Assembly: GCF_031202305.1 (NCBI RefSeq)
Contig: NZ_CP101731.1
Coordinates: forward strand, 496,001 to 560,000
From: Pelagibacterium sp. 26DY04
Lineage (GTDB): Bacteria > Pseudomonadota > Alphaproteobacteria > Rhizobiales > Devosiaceae
Direction: 5' to 3'
DNA length: 64,000 nucleotides
The position numbers were made by a program, and so were the translations under genes. This document shows positions 25,801 through 32,845 of the stretch, one piece after another (position 1 is the stretch's first letter; each line of letters starts with the position of its first letter). Below the pieces are notes generated by a model. The model was not told the origin of the DNA. It saw only the letters and a list, made by a program, of their open reading frames with translations, and ran no database searches.

Positions 25801-28800
25801 TCAAAAACATCCAGAACCCAAGCAAATCCGAGGTCTTCAATCTCCTTGCATGCTGTCGCAAAGCGAGAATGAATATGCATTCCCTCTTGGTCCTGAGCAG
25901 CCTTGGCCAGATAGTCTGCTGCTTGGCGGGCGGGAAGCTTGCCGACTTCCTCGGCAATGGTGTCGCCGGCCTTATCCGCAAGCATCGCCAAAGCGTTCTC
26001 GGCCATCGCATCATGGTCGAGAACTTCCTTACACCTTTGTTTTGCATCCGAAATTGTGTGGTCCCTGATGAGCCGCGTTATCTCTCCTGCGTCCTCCCCC
26101 GCCTCGATCAACAGGCGAAGGGCAGCGACCTCAGCCACGAAGTCTTCAGGGTTGGTCGCGGCCCCGGCGAATCTTTCGCCCAATGTCTCTCGGCCGGTCA
26201 CATGATGATCCAGAGCGTGCCTCTGTTCTTCAAGGGAGTCGAGCTGATCGGCCAGGCTGTCTAAATCAGCGGGGCGAAGATCAATCGGCTGTCGCAACGA
26301 CGCAACGAGCGCCGTCGCTTTTCTGAACACGTCCTTGGCAGCTTCGTGTTTTTCCAACCTTGTCAAGATTTCGGCTTGGAGAGCCTCAAAGGTGATGTCG
26401 TTGTCTTCTGCCTGTATGTCGGGAATCGCCGCAATCAGGTCGAGATCGCCCGACTTGAGAAGCGCACGAATATCTCGATGCGCGGGACCCGGGAATGCCG
26501 CTTCGATCCGCTGGTAATACTCACAAAGGGATTCAAAAAGGTAGAAGTCGGTCTCGATGCCGCGAAAATGCAGGCCGAACAGTGCGCGGGCCTGATGGTC
26601 ATCGCCGTAGCGTTGCATAGCTTCTTTCCAGCGCCCCAGGCTCTGCAAAGAGTGTGCGGCCAAAGCCTTGTCGAAACGGGTGTCCTTCGAAATCGACAGA
26701 AAAGCCTTTTTCGCGGCATGGAAAGAACTCGAGAATAGACGCATCACACCAGCCCGCTCGATGGTGTCAGCGTACTCGCGAAGCTGGCTCACACCAAAGT
26801 CGGTTGTGGTTGATATCGTAGCGTTCAAGCGTTCCTGTTGGTCTTGAAGCTCGCGGCCACTCTGACAAAGGCGACTAATAATAGTAGACGCAGCCGGATC
26901 CGCTGTGGCTTCCGAGCGGGCTGCAAGAACATCATGGTCCGTGCTGCGCACAATCTCGCCCGCCTTGGCCAAAGTGGCGAGCGGAAAGGTCGATGCCTGC
27001 GGAAAATAGTCGACAAATTGCTTTAACTTCGAGAATGCATCCTGGAGCGAAGCGATCTCATCAGCCGTGCGATTGAGATCACTTTCCCACACCGCCGCAT
27101 CAAGGCTGTCGAAATCATGCTCGCTGCATAGCCCAGCCAGTTCGCGAAGCGGCGCGCCGCCGCGATCAACACCTTCTGGCGACACTAAAGCAGCAATCTC
27201 GGCGGATTGTTTCTGGTAGGCACCACATTGTTCAAGAAACTCAAGCAAGGCTGGAGTCGTGGCCGTTTCTGCAACGCGGACGACGAGGCCATGGTCAGCA
27301 TCGCCGAGATGAACCTGTAGTGCATCAAGTCTCTCGAAGAGCCTCCGCAGAGCACTGGTCTTGTTATCGCTCGCAATCTTCATCTCGGGCAGTTTCGACC
27401 GCGACGCGGCCGCTTGGGCGAAAGCTCCACTCGCGTCTTCTGCCAACCTTTTGAGGTCGTCCGCTTGGAACTTGTCGAGGTGTACAACCTCAAGTCCGTC
27501 CCAGTATGGTTCAGTGTCGAGCGCGGCCTCAGAGGCCTTCGAAAGCGCCTCGGCCTTCTGCATGATCATCTCCAGATCTACCGGAGAAAGCTCTTCCAGA
27601 CCGGCGATCTGAGGGTCCCGGAATTCACGTGGCAGGCCATCCAGGCGATGACTGGTCGCAATGCCTTTGCCAAGAACGTCGTGAACTGTCCTTCCGGTGT
27701 TGCCGAATGGCGCCGATATTGCCTCAATGTAGGCTGCAAGTTCGCTGCGCGTGTGTCGAAAGCGCTCAATGCGATTTTGGTAGTCACGCGGCGGCGCTAC
27801 GGGTTCCATTCCAATGCGTCGGCGTATGGAGGAGACAACTTGTTCTCTTGAAGACCGGTCAGCTTGAAGCGGAAGCACGAATTCACCTAGCCCGACAGCC
27901 TCGAGCCGCGATTTGACGACTTCCAACGCTGCCATCTTTTCAGCAATGAACAGGACCTTCTTGCCTTGGCCCAGCGCATTGGCGATCGTGTTCACAATAG
28001 TCTGGGATTTTCCAGTTCCTGGAGGGCCTTCGACGGCTAAATTTTTCCCATCGGTTACATCAACAATCGTGCTGAATTGTGAGGAGTCGGCATCGGTAAC
28101 AAGATAGGGCGCTTTGACTTCGATCGTAGGATCGTCGACATCATACTCATCGGCAAACGGTGTTGAGCTCTCGACTTCAGATCCACCGAAGAGCGTCGCG
28201 ATTACGCTGTTGTTCTCGAATTCCCGATTCGTCGTATCCAGGTCCCGGTACATCGCCATACGTGCCGAGGGGAAGACGCCAATAGCAACCTGACGCCGGA
28301 CTTTCCAGGGCATGGTTTTTGGAGCCGTTTCAGCGACTTCGGCGAAGTAATCTTCGACGGAGCCACCGTGGTAGGATGGAATGTCAATACTGAACTGCAG
28401 ACGCATCTTTTCTGCAAAGACGAAATTGGCGTCCGCGTCGTCCCCTTCGGCGCTTATCCAAAATTCTGCACCATCGCGCGTCTTTTTCTTTTCGATCTGG
28501 ACGGGCAAAAGAATGAGAGGCGAATAGTTTGCGGTCGTGCTGTTGGGTTCCTTCCACTCGATGAAACCAAAAGCGGCATGGAGCACGTTTATGCCGGTTT
28601 CCTGCTGCCATGTCTTGCACTTAGTCGTTAACGCGTTGAGCTTGCGTTCAAGGTCATTGGGTAACATCAGGGTCTGGATGCTGTCGTCGGTATGACGTCC
28701 ACCCTCATTCTCGCTGTCTACCGCAGGCAGGTCCCAGTGCGGGGAAATTCCGTTGATTGTCGCGTGGTCTTGAAGCGAAAGGTCTGACTTGTGTTGCCGC

Positions 28801-29201
28801 TGCGGTAAACCAATGGCAAGCCGCACCCGATCCTTGAGATCCCGTTCAACTCGACGCGCAATTTCTTCACTGTCGTCTCGATTGACGTCGATCGCGTCAA
28901 GCGCAGATCGATAGGTGTCGTCGCTCAAACGTGCTGACGAGAGTGCATCCTGAAACGCGTCCGTATCCTCGTCCCGGGGGTCTTCCTCTAGCGGCGGTAA
29001 TGGAGCGAACCGCATTGGGACGCCATTACTGAGGTTGAATCGGATGACTTCGGGTATGCCATCGACAACTCGAACGAGGGAATTGGACCGGGTCGAAAGT
29101 TTGGTAGCTATGAGTGGATTGCGACGACCCAGGTCAAGAAGTTTGGGCCGGAGGTTTTCAATCTTGCTCCGGATCAAGTCGTCGATTTCAGCAGCACTCA
29201 T
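22809..29201 (-). CDS. hhe: Hhe-type giant defence protein: DUF4011, helicase, Vsr-like nuclease, Gre-like domain, DUF3320
   Basis: The product is about 2,130 residues. In order: an N-terminal DUF4011-like region (RPKLLDLGRRNPLIATKL); an SF1 helicase with Walker A EGPPGTGKSQTIVN (about residue 395), Walker B IIDEASQMPPEDA (about 1280) and RRLNVLFSRAKEQIV; a Vsr/MTES_1575-type nuclease domain (FEIFVMEQLRAMG, FRIDIGVKHP, GVECDGATYH, about 1570-1660); a short domain resembling the GreA/GreB C-terminus (about 1740-1810); and a C-terminal DUF3320 region. This architecture is known as the single-gene anti-phage system Hhe. The start at 29201 has a GGGGG ribosome-binding site and overlaps a short upstream reading frame; a start at 29252 is also possible. 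It reads toward the left end of the transposon. Confidence 0.85.
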   Translation of the reverse strand: MSAAEIDDLIRSKIENLRPKLLDLGRRNPLIATKLSTRSNSLVRVVDGIPEVIRFNLSNGVPMRFAPLPPLEEDPRDEDTDAFQDALSSARLSDDTYRSALDAIDVNRDDSEEIARRVERDLKDRVRLAIGLPQRQHKSDLSLQDHATINGISPHWDLPAVDSENEGGRHTDDSIQTLMLPNDLERKLNALTTKCKTWQQETGINVLHAAFGFIEWKEPNSTTANYSPLILLPVQIEKKKTRDGAEFWISAEGDDADANFVFAEKMRLQFSIDIPSYHGGSVEDYFAEVAETAPKTMPWKVRRQVAIGVFPSARMAMYRDLDTTNREFENNSVIATLFGGSEVESSTPFADEYDVDDPTIEVKAPYLVTDADSSQFSTIVDVTDGKNLAVEGPPGTGKSQTIVNTIANALGQGKKVLFIAEKMAALEVVKSRLEAVGLGEFVLPLQADRSSREQVVSSIRRRIGMEPVAPPRDYQNRIERFRHTRSELAAYIEAISAPFGNTGRTVHDVLGKGIATSHRLDGLPREFRDPQIAGLEELSPVDLEMIMQKAEALSKASEAALDTEPYWDGLEVVHLDKFQADDLKRLAEDASGAFAQAAASRSKLPEMKIASDNKTSALRRLFERLDALQVHLGDADHGLVVRVAETATTPALLEFLEQCGAYQKQSAEIAALVSPEGVDRGGAPLRELAGLCSEHDFDSLDAAVWESDLNRTADEIASLQDAFSKLKQFVDYFPQASTFPLATLAKAGEIVRSTDHDVLAARSEATADPAASTIISRLCQSGRELQDQQERLNATISTTTDFGVSQLREYADTIERAGVMRLFSSSFHAAKKAFLSISKDTRFDKALAAHSLQSLGRWKEAMQRYGDDHQARALFGLHFRGIETDFYLFESLCEYYQRIEAAFPGPAHRDIRALLKSGDLDLIAAIPDIQAEDNDITFEALQAEILTRLEKHEAAKDVFRKATALVASLRQPIDLRPADLDSLADQLDSLEEQRHALDHHVTGRETLGERFAGAATNPEDFVAEVAALRLLIEAGEDAGEITRLIRDHTISDAKQRCKEVLDHDAMAENALAMLADKAGDTIAEEVGKLPARQAADYLAKAAQDQEGMHIHSRFATACKEIEDLGFAWVLDVFEDNDLGFTQFAEILEAIVFRAKTRLAFESHGSVLASFSGTKLDTLRKDLARLDNEIIQLTRQHLRSTISRAAKPPYGNGRGKRSTFTQLALLENEIAKKQRFLPVRELTRRADRALLEMKPCWMMSPLAVAQYLSPNMEFDLCIIDEASQMPPEDAVGALYRSKQTMVVGDTNQLPPTSFFKKMLEDDEADEDEVVEDESVLEMANAVFRPARRLRWHYRSKHSGLIQFSNEHVYDNNLIVFPSPREAHPQMGVSLVPVVGNYKSGVNSEEARTMIDAALQFMRSTPNRSLGLVTLNQKQRDLLLEEWDRTLNRDTTAARYVDDWLERNDGLEQFFIKNLENVQGDERDAIFISTVYGPERPGGPVMQRFGPISGLAGKRRLNVLFSRAKEQIVTFSSMTASDIRADESSNPGAFMLKRWLEYSATGVIHAGDYSDREPDSDFEIFVMEQLRAMGCIPVPQVGVAKFRIDIGVKHPDWPHGFIMGVECDGATYHSSRSARDRDRLREKVLTDLGWHLHRIWSTDWFLDPRKEAERMREAVVARLAQLKETAPSAAPIAAFTPASATQEEEPPVAAMASQVVDEPEVISNPDRPQPAQTQSETNIVEAGDTVQVRYLDGDKSVREVQLSSTLNDPSRSIVHIREPLGRALLGAEIDEEIEVLIGNHVRPAVVERIVKPSFSETGEGSGPSIIEDAGEVGKPRTNSRVTEAVVQDAILRLLSDGEVRTNANIKDSLRKSLPLTAADRERAAVRINEERWEALVNNALSPSRGNSLTSRNLVEPVQLGHHRITSEGRATLGIGNPTLSASPVPSSSETPSAMPQTTLFPDLKKRRIADGELRPDEFYQPHYLDTLRVFAINIVDDAGPITFRHLSEIIARAHGFQRTGSQIKRQVWAAISKARTYSAAPNGEKIFWAENVHPSSVVKFRGMQVAGHDREWQHIPHPERLGLALELIERRVGGDLAAKMADRVGFSRLRQTTREEMEVLIAEAKAGVQRSA

Positions 29202-29284
29202 ATTGCCCCCAGACGCCACGATTTGATTTCGTGTGCGCATCTTGCCATCCAATCACTGTCTGGTTGTCTGCTCAACCAGTTCAT
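29198..29284 (-). CDS. Short reading frame translationally coupled to hhe
   Basis: A 28-codon frame begins at 29284 behind an AAGGA site and ends with a TGA overlapping the ATG of hhe (ATGA). The peptide (MNWLSRQPDSDWMARCAHEI and on) is Trp- and Arg-rich and matches nothing I know. An in-frame ATG at 29317 would lengthen it to 39 residues. The arrangement suggests a leader or a small partner controlling hhe translation. Confidence 0.4.
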   Translation of the reverse strand: MNWLSRQPDSDWMARCAHEIKSWRLGAI

Positions 29285-29600
29285 AGACGTTTTCCTTTTG
29301 TCGAGAGCAAACATCATGAGCTGTTTTGATCAGAACCGAATCAGGATGGACCAGAAGGGTTTTTCGACCGTCGGCTCATTCATGCGCACTCTACTTAAGA
29401 GTATGAGGTATAATCGGACCAATTTCTAGATATCTGGATAGCCGATCATTCAGAAGGTTAAGTCCCCCGCACATGTGGTGCTTCCGGCATGGATTTCCCC
29501 GACAATGTTACGATAAACTGTCCGCCGGCACCTCGAAGGAAGAAACAGAGAATGCGAAATAGGTACCGAGCAGATAAATCAGGGGGATATTGCTGTTACG
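29253..29600. promoter_or_regulatory. hhe promoter region with a shared operator-like site at 29426-29440
   Basis: On the minus strand a plausible -10 (ATTATAC, near 29408-29414) lies upstream of the short leader frame. CTAGATATCTGGATA at 29426-29440 sits just upstream of it. Closely similar 15-mers stand before the RHH gene (29799-29813) and before the DISARM operon (38168-38182). No other gene is visible in this interval. Confidence 0.5.
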
Positions 29601-29786
29601 CTACCTTTTGCCTGCGCGCCGCTTCAGCCAATCATCAGCGGCTTCTTCGACAAGCTCATAAACGTGCCGCTCGTCTTCCAGAGCGGCAACCTTGAGGCGC
29701 TTGATCAATGCAGGGGTGAGATAAACCAGCAGCGACTTGCGACCATCCGCTCGCTCGCGGCTGGGTTTCGCGGTATCAGACGGCAT
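29601..29786 (-). CDS. Small ribbon-helix-helix (CopG/Arc-like) regulator
   Basis: The 61-aa product reads RKSLLVYLTPALIKRLKVAALEDERHVYELVEEAADDWLKR. It has the strand-helix-turn-helix pattern of RHH DNA-binding proteins, with a basic N-terminal tail. Such proteins are dimeric repressors, often of toxin-antitoxin or mobile-element promoters. It lies in the transposon between the two defence modules. A direct plus inverted set of CTGGA/TCCAG sequences lies 12-40 bp upstream of its start, suggesting autoregulation. No toxin gene is adjacent on the same transcript, so it is more likely a regulator than an antitoxin, though the 255-aa protein upstream is uncharacterised. Confidence 0.7.
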   Translation of the reverse strand: MPSDTAKPSRERADGRKSLLVYLTPALIKRLKVAALEDERHVYELVEEAADDWLKRRAGKR

Positions 29787-29798
29787 GACATCAACTTT

Positions 29799-29826
29799 CC
29801 GGATAGCTGGATAAGCAATTTTCCAG
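29799..29826. promoter_or_regulatory. Operator-like site upstream of the RHH gene
   Basis: CCGGATAGCTGGATA (29799-29813) matches 12 of 15 positions of the site before hhe. CTGGA at 29807-29811 and TCCAG at 29822-29826 form an inverted pair. The position, just upstream of the start at 29786, fits autoregulation by the RHH protein. Binding is inferred. Confidence 0.45.
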
Positions 29827-29889
29827 AAAGTGCACCAAAGGTGGCGATGCGTATAGCCTCAATAGCGGGTTGTGCACATTGCACCGGCC

Positions 29890-30657
29890 TTAGAGTCCCG
29901 GTGCATACCCCAGTTCGGGGCCATCGCCGACATTCGATAGATCGACCGGCAGGGCACGATGTGGAGCGACGTTCTCGACCATCCTCAGGGCGGTGAGCAT
30001 CTCTTCCTTGGCAAGATCTGCAGCATGGCGTGCATCGTCAGCCGATCTGCAGATGACGCGAGCCTCTTCCAATGACGTGTCGTAGTATTCCTCTATCCTG
30101 GCGTAACGCTCACGCTCCATCTTGGCGTATGGGCCGTGGAAGTGGGGCTTGATCGACCTGAGAGCAGCGGGGAGACGTACCAGGTCCTTATTCAGTTTGC
30201 GAAGTTCGGTGTCGAGCCTGGCGTGTTCGATCTCTGCCCGGCGCCAATCTTCGATCGCACCCCTGGCGAAATGCTCGGCAAAGGCTGGGCGCAGGCCGGC
30301 GAGATAATTCTTGAAGTCAACTTTGGCTTCGAACGCTGCAATGGCGCGTTTGTCCGACCTGGAAAAATGGAGTTCGCAGTTCTCGCCGCGTCCCATGCTC
30401 CCATTGGTCATCGACTCTGTCAGCGTGACCACCAGCTCGTTATCGACGATCGAAAGCTTGTAGTGACGGTTGAGACGGTTGTCGCCCCAATACGCAAGAA
30501 CCGTAATTCCCGTATGTCCGCAGGGTGAAACGGTGATTTCGCCATGCCGTGTCGTATGGCGATCCATCCTCATGCCCATCCAGACATAGGACTCGAGCTC
30601 ACGCGGATCGATATCTCCGGCCGTGGCCTCCAGTGCTGCGTAAAACCATTCTGACAT
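29890..30657 (-). CDS. Unidentified cargo protein, 255 aa
   Basis: The N-terminal half is beta-rich, containing MGMRMDRHTTRHGEITVSPCGHTGITVLAYWG and a YKLSIVDNELVVTLTESMTNG stretch. The C-terminal half is strongly helical and charged, with a possible coiled coil (EIEHARLDTELRKLNKDLVRL). There is no signal peptide, membrane segment or known catalytic motif. It is divergent from the nucleotidyltransferase gene and lies upstream of the RHH gene on the same strand. I do not recognise the family. Being cargo, it could be a defence or regulatory protein, but nothing in the sequence proves that. Confidence 0.6.
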   Translation of the reverse strand: MSEWFYAALEATAGDIDPRELESYVWMGMRMDRHTTRHGEITVSPCGHTGITVLAYWGDNRLNRHYKLSIVDNELVVTLTESMTNGSMGRGENCELHFSRSDKRAIAAFEAKVDFKNYLAGLRPAFAEHFARGAIEDWRRAEIEHARLDTELRKLNKDLVRLPAALRSIKPHFHGPYAKMERERYARIEEYYDTSLEEARVICRSADDARHAADLAKEEMLTALRMVENVAPHRALPVDLSNVGDGPELGYAPGL

Positions 30658-30722
30658 GCCGATGCTCCGCGTTGACGCAGAAGGTTTGCGTACTCTTTAG
30701 CAAGACACCAGCACCGTTTCCG

Positions 30723-30767
30723 GTTGCCTGTGGCGGCGCGCCGGCAACATTTTTTTTTTGCGCCGCC
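30723..30767 (+). terminator. Hairpin plus T10 run with an overlapping alternative hairpin (possible attenuator)
   Basis: GTTGCC (30723-30728) pairs with GGCAAC (30743-30748), followed by ten T residues (30750-30759), a Rho-independent terminator layout on the plus strand. GGCGGCGC (30732-30739) can instead pair with GCGCCGCC (30760-30767), which would disrupt the terminator. The nucleotidyltransferase gene starts about 80 bp downstream, so this may be a leader attenuator. It could also simply block transcription from the divergent promoter. Confidence 0.45.
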
Positions 30768-30848
30768 CTTGCATGCCGATCACGGTGCACCATATGCCTG
30801 TCTCAACGACATTACTACCAAAACTAAGATTTTGAAGAGATTGCGGTT

Positions 30849-31835
30849 ATGATCGTCCTTGAGCCCTTCAGCTTCGCTCAGAAGCGGCACCTCGCGGAGG
30901 TGCTGGAGACCTGGCGCCTCTATGAGCCGGTCTTGCAGAAAAAGCGCGATCTGGTCGGCGGCATGCAGTGGAAGACGATCGGCGGTCACCGCTATCTCTA
31001 CCGCTACGGTCCCGATCCCGTTACCAAGCGCAAGAAGTCCACCTCTCTTGGCCGGCAGAGCCCGGAAACCGAAGCGATCTACAACCATTTTATGACCGAG
31101 CGCGAATGGGTCAGGGACGAGTTCGCCCGCCTCACCGCCACTCTCGAAACCCAGGTTCGCGTGAGCAAGGCCCTGCGGATCGGGCGTGTCACGCGTCCGA
31201 TTATCGATGTGCTGGATACCGTCCGGGAAGCCGGCCTGGCACCGCAGCTCCTGCTCATGGGGGACGTTGCGATCTGCGCGCTCGAGACCCACACCTTCAA
31301 TCACGCCGATTTCGATGTTGATGACAGGCCCATCGAGTTTTTCGTCACCACCGACGACATCGACGATATCGTCGACGCCGCGCTCGAGAGCTTGCGGACA
31401 GTGGATCCCGGCTATCGCTTCGATCAGCATGCGCTGGCGTTTGAGGGGAAACTCGGTCCGAAGATTTCCCTGATCACGCCGCAGATGCTGGCAGCCTATG
31501 CACGCCATCATGAGCTTTCCGAAGCCGATACAGACACCCTGATCGCGTCATTCGAAGCACCACCCATCGAAACGGTCGTAATCGGACGGGCGGGGCATCT
31601 GACAAGTGCTTTCGTCGTCGATCCACGTGCCCTGGCGATGACCCACGGCCTGGAAAGCATCGATCCCCACAACGAACACGAGGACCGCGGCCAGCAGCGC
31701 ATGCGTGCCATGGCTTTCGCCGGCTTTGCCGGCGCCATGGACCTCGAGTTCGAACCGGCACATCTCGATATCGTGCCCGCCCTTCAAGACTATCTGGATG
31801 AGGAAGCTCAGTCCGATGGAAGATCGTATCTATAG
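30849..31835 (+). CDS. Nucleotidyltransferase-like protein (NTP_transf_8 type, tentative)
   Basis: The 328-aa product has an N-terminal region rich in aromatic and basic residues (MQWKTIGGHRYLYRYGPDP) and a central nucleotidyltransferase-like core. That core includes LLMGDVAICALETHTFNHADFDVDDRPIEFFVTT, where the Asp pair follows the usual hG-D-x-h pattern loosely, and a C-terminal helical part. It resembles plasmid- and island-borne nucleotidyltransferases of rhizobia of unknown target. It is transcribed toward tnsA, 150 bp upstream, so it may share transcription with the transposition operon. It could be a toxin-like or regulatory enzyme; the target is unknown. Confidence 0.6.
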   Translation: MIVLEPFSFAQKRHLAEVLETWRLYEPVLQKKRDLVGGMQWKTIGGHRYLYRYGPDPVTKRKKSTSLGRQSPETEAIYNHFMTEREWVRDEFARLTATLETQVRVSKALRIGRVTRPIIDVLDTVREAGLAPQLLLMGDVAICALETHTFNHADFDVDDRPIEFFVTTDDIDDIVDAALESLRTVDPGYRFDQHALAFEGKLGPKISLITPQMLAAYARHHELSEADTDTLIASFEAPPIETVVIGRAGHLTSAFVVDPRALAMTHGLESIDPHNEHEDRGQQRMRAMAFAGFAGAMDLEFEPAHLDIVPALQDYLDEEAQSDGRSYL

Positions 31836-31987
31836 CTGACCGCAATTGAGTTGATCGGCGCCGGTTCACCAACTGTTAGCCGTTACAACTCAGGAAATGC
31901 AAAGAACTGCCCCTGTAATTCTGCCTTCAACGAGAAGGCGGGGCGATACCGTTTTGACCAAAGATAAGAAGACGGACGGAAAAAGGG

Positions 31988-32845
31988 ATGGCCAAGGACT
32001 ATGCGGTAATCAAGCGCGAGCTCGAACTCGAAGCGCTCGATACCTACGCCTACATCCACTATCGCCGCGATGGCGGGCCGATCTACGACCTGGTGACCGG
32101 ACGCGAACCTCACCCGGTGGGGCAGACCACCTGCCTCAAGGCTGGAATGCGGGGGCTGGTGTGGGAGTCGTTCAGAGCCGAACGGCCAATGTTCCATCTA
32201 TGTGAGGTCGCATCTCCCGTCCACGCGATCGCAGCACAGCCTCACATTCTGGAAATGAAAGTAACGGGTGAGCCCAAGAACTGGCTCTATCGGCCGGACC
32301 TGCACCTGGAAGTGGACGCCGTCTTCGCCGACATGATCGCAAACAATATCCCGTTTGCTCAGGCTGTGGCCGACTGGCGCCCCAACTGGGGGGACAACCA
32401 CAAGGTCGCACTGATCGTCGAGGTCAAGAACGACGAAGATCGGCGCAATAACGACTCTCAATACCAGCTCAAGCTCGAACTGGCCAAGAAGGTCTACGAG
32501 AACATCAACTGGCGATTTACGACCGTCGTGCGCTCGCGCGATGTTGAAATGCCGCGGCTGTCCACCGCTGTGGATGGCATCATGTTCGACCACGATGTCT
32601 CCATTACACCCGGCGACATCGACCTTGTCCGCAACGTGCTTCCGCCGCGCCCCTATGCCGGACGGCTCGATGATGTCATTCGGGCCCTGGGTGGAGGTGC
32701 GACCGGACGGGGCAAAGCCGCATCCCTGCATGTGCGCCGCATCATCTCGATCGACCTTACTCTCGGCCTGGATCCGGACACGCCGGTTCGGCGGCTCGAG
32801 GATGAACTCGCCAATTTCGAAATGGAGGGCCGATACCCATGGTAG
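31988..32845 (+). CDS. tnsA: TnsA-like endonuclease of the Tn7-like transposon
   Basis: The 285-aa product has the PD-(D/E)xK nuclease pattern expected of TnsA: an early Glu in GLVWESFRAE, an Asp in YRPDLHLEVD and the Glu-x-Lys in LIVEVKNDED. TnsA cuts the 5' ends of the transposon so that transposition is cut-and-paste. The C-terminal half is shorter and less conserved. The stop overlaps the tnsB start, as in other Tn7-like operons. Identity rests on these residues and on the neighbouring TnsB, TnsC and TniQ proteins. Confidence 0.85.
   Translation: MAKDYAVIKRELELEALDTYAYIHYRRDGGPIYDLVTGREPHPVGQTTCLKAGMRGLVWESFRAERPMFHLCEVASPVHAIAAQPHILEMKVTGEPKNWLYRPDLHLEVDAVFADMIANNIPFAQAVADWRPNWGDNHKVALIVEVKNDEDRRNNDSQYQLKLELAKKVYENINWRFTTVVRSRDVEMPRLSTAVDGIMFDHDVSITPGDIDLVRNVLPPRPYAGRLDDVIRALGGGATGRGKAASLHVRRIISIDLTLGLDPDTPVRRLEDELANFEMEGRYPW

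Noticed and set aside
29601..30657. A toxin-antitoxin pair made of the RHH protein and the 255-aa protein
   Set aside because: The spacing (about 100 bp), the order and the lack of toxin-like features in the 255-aa protein make it weak; a regulator role is better supported by the shared motif.
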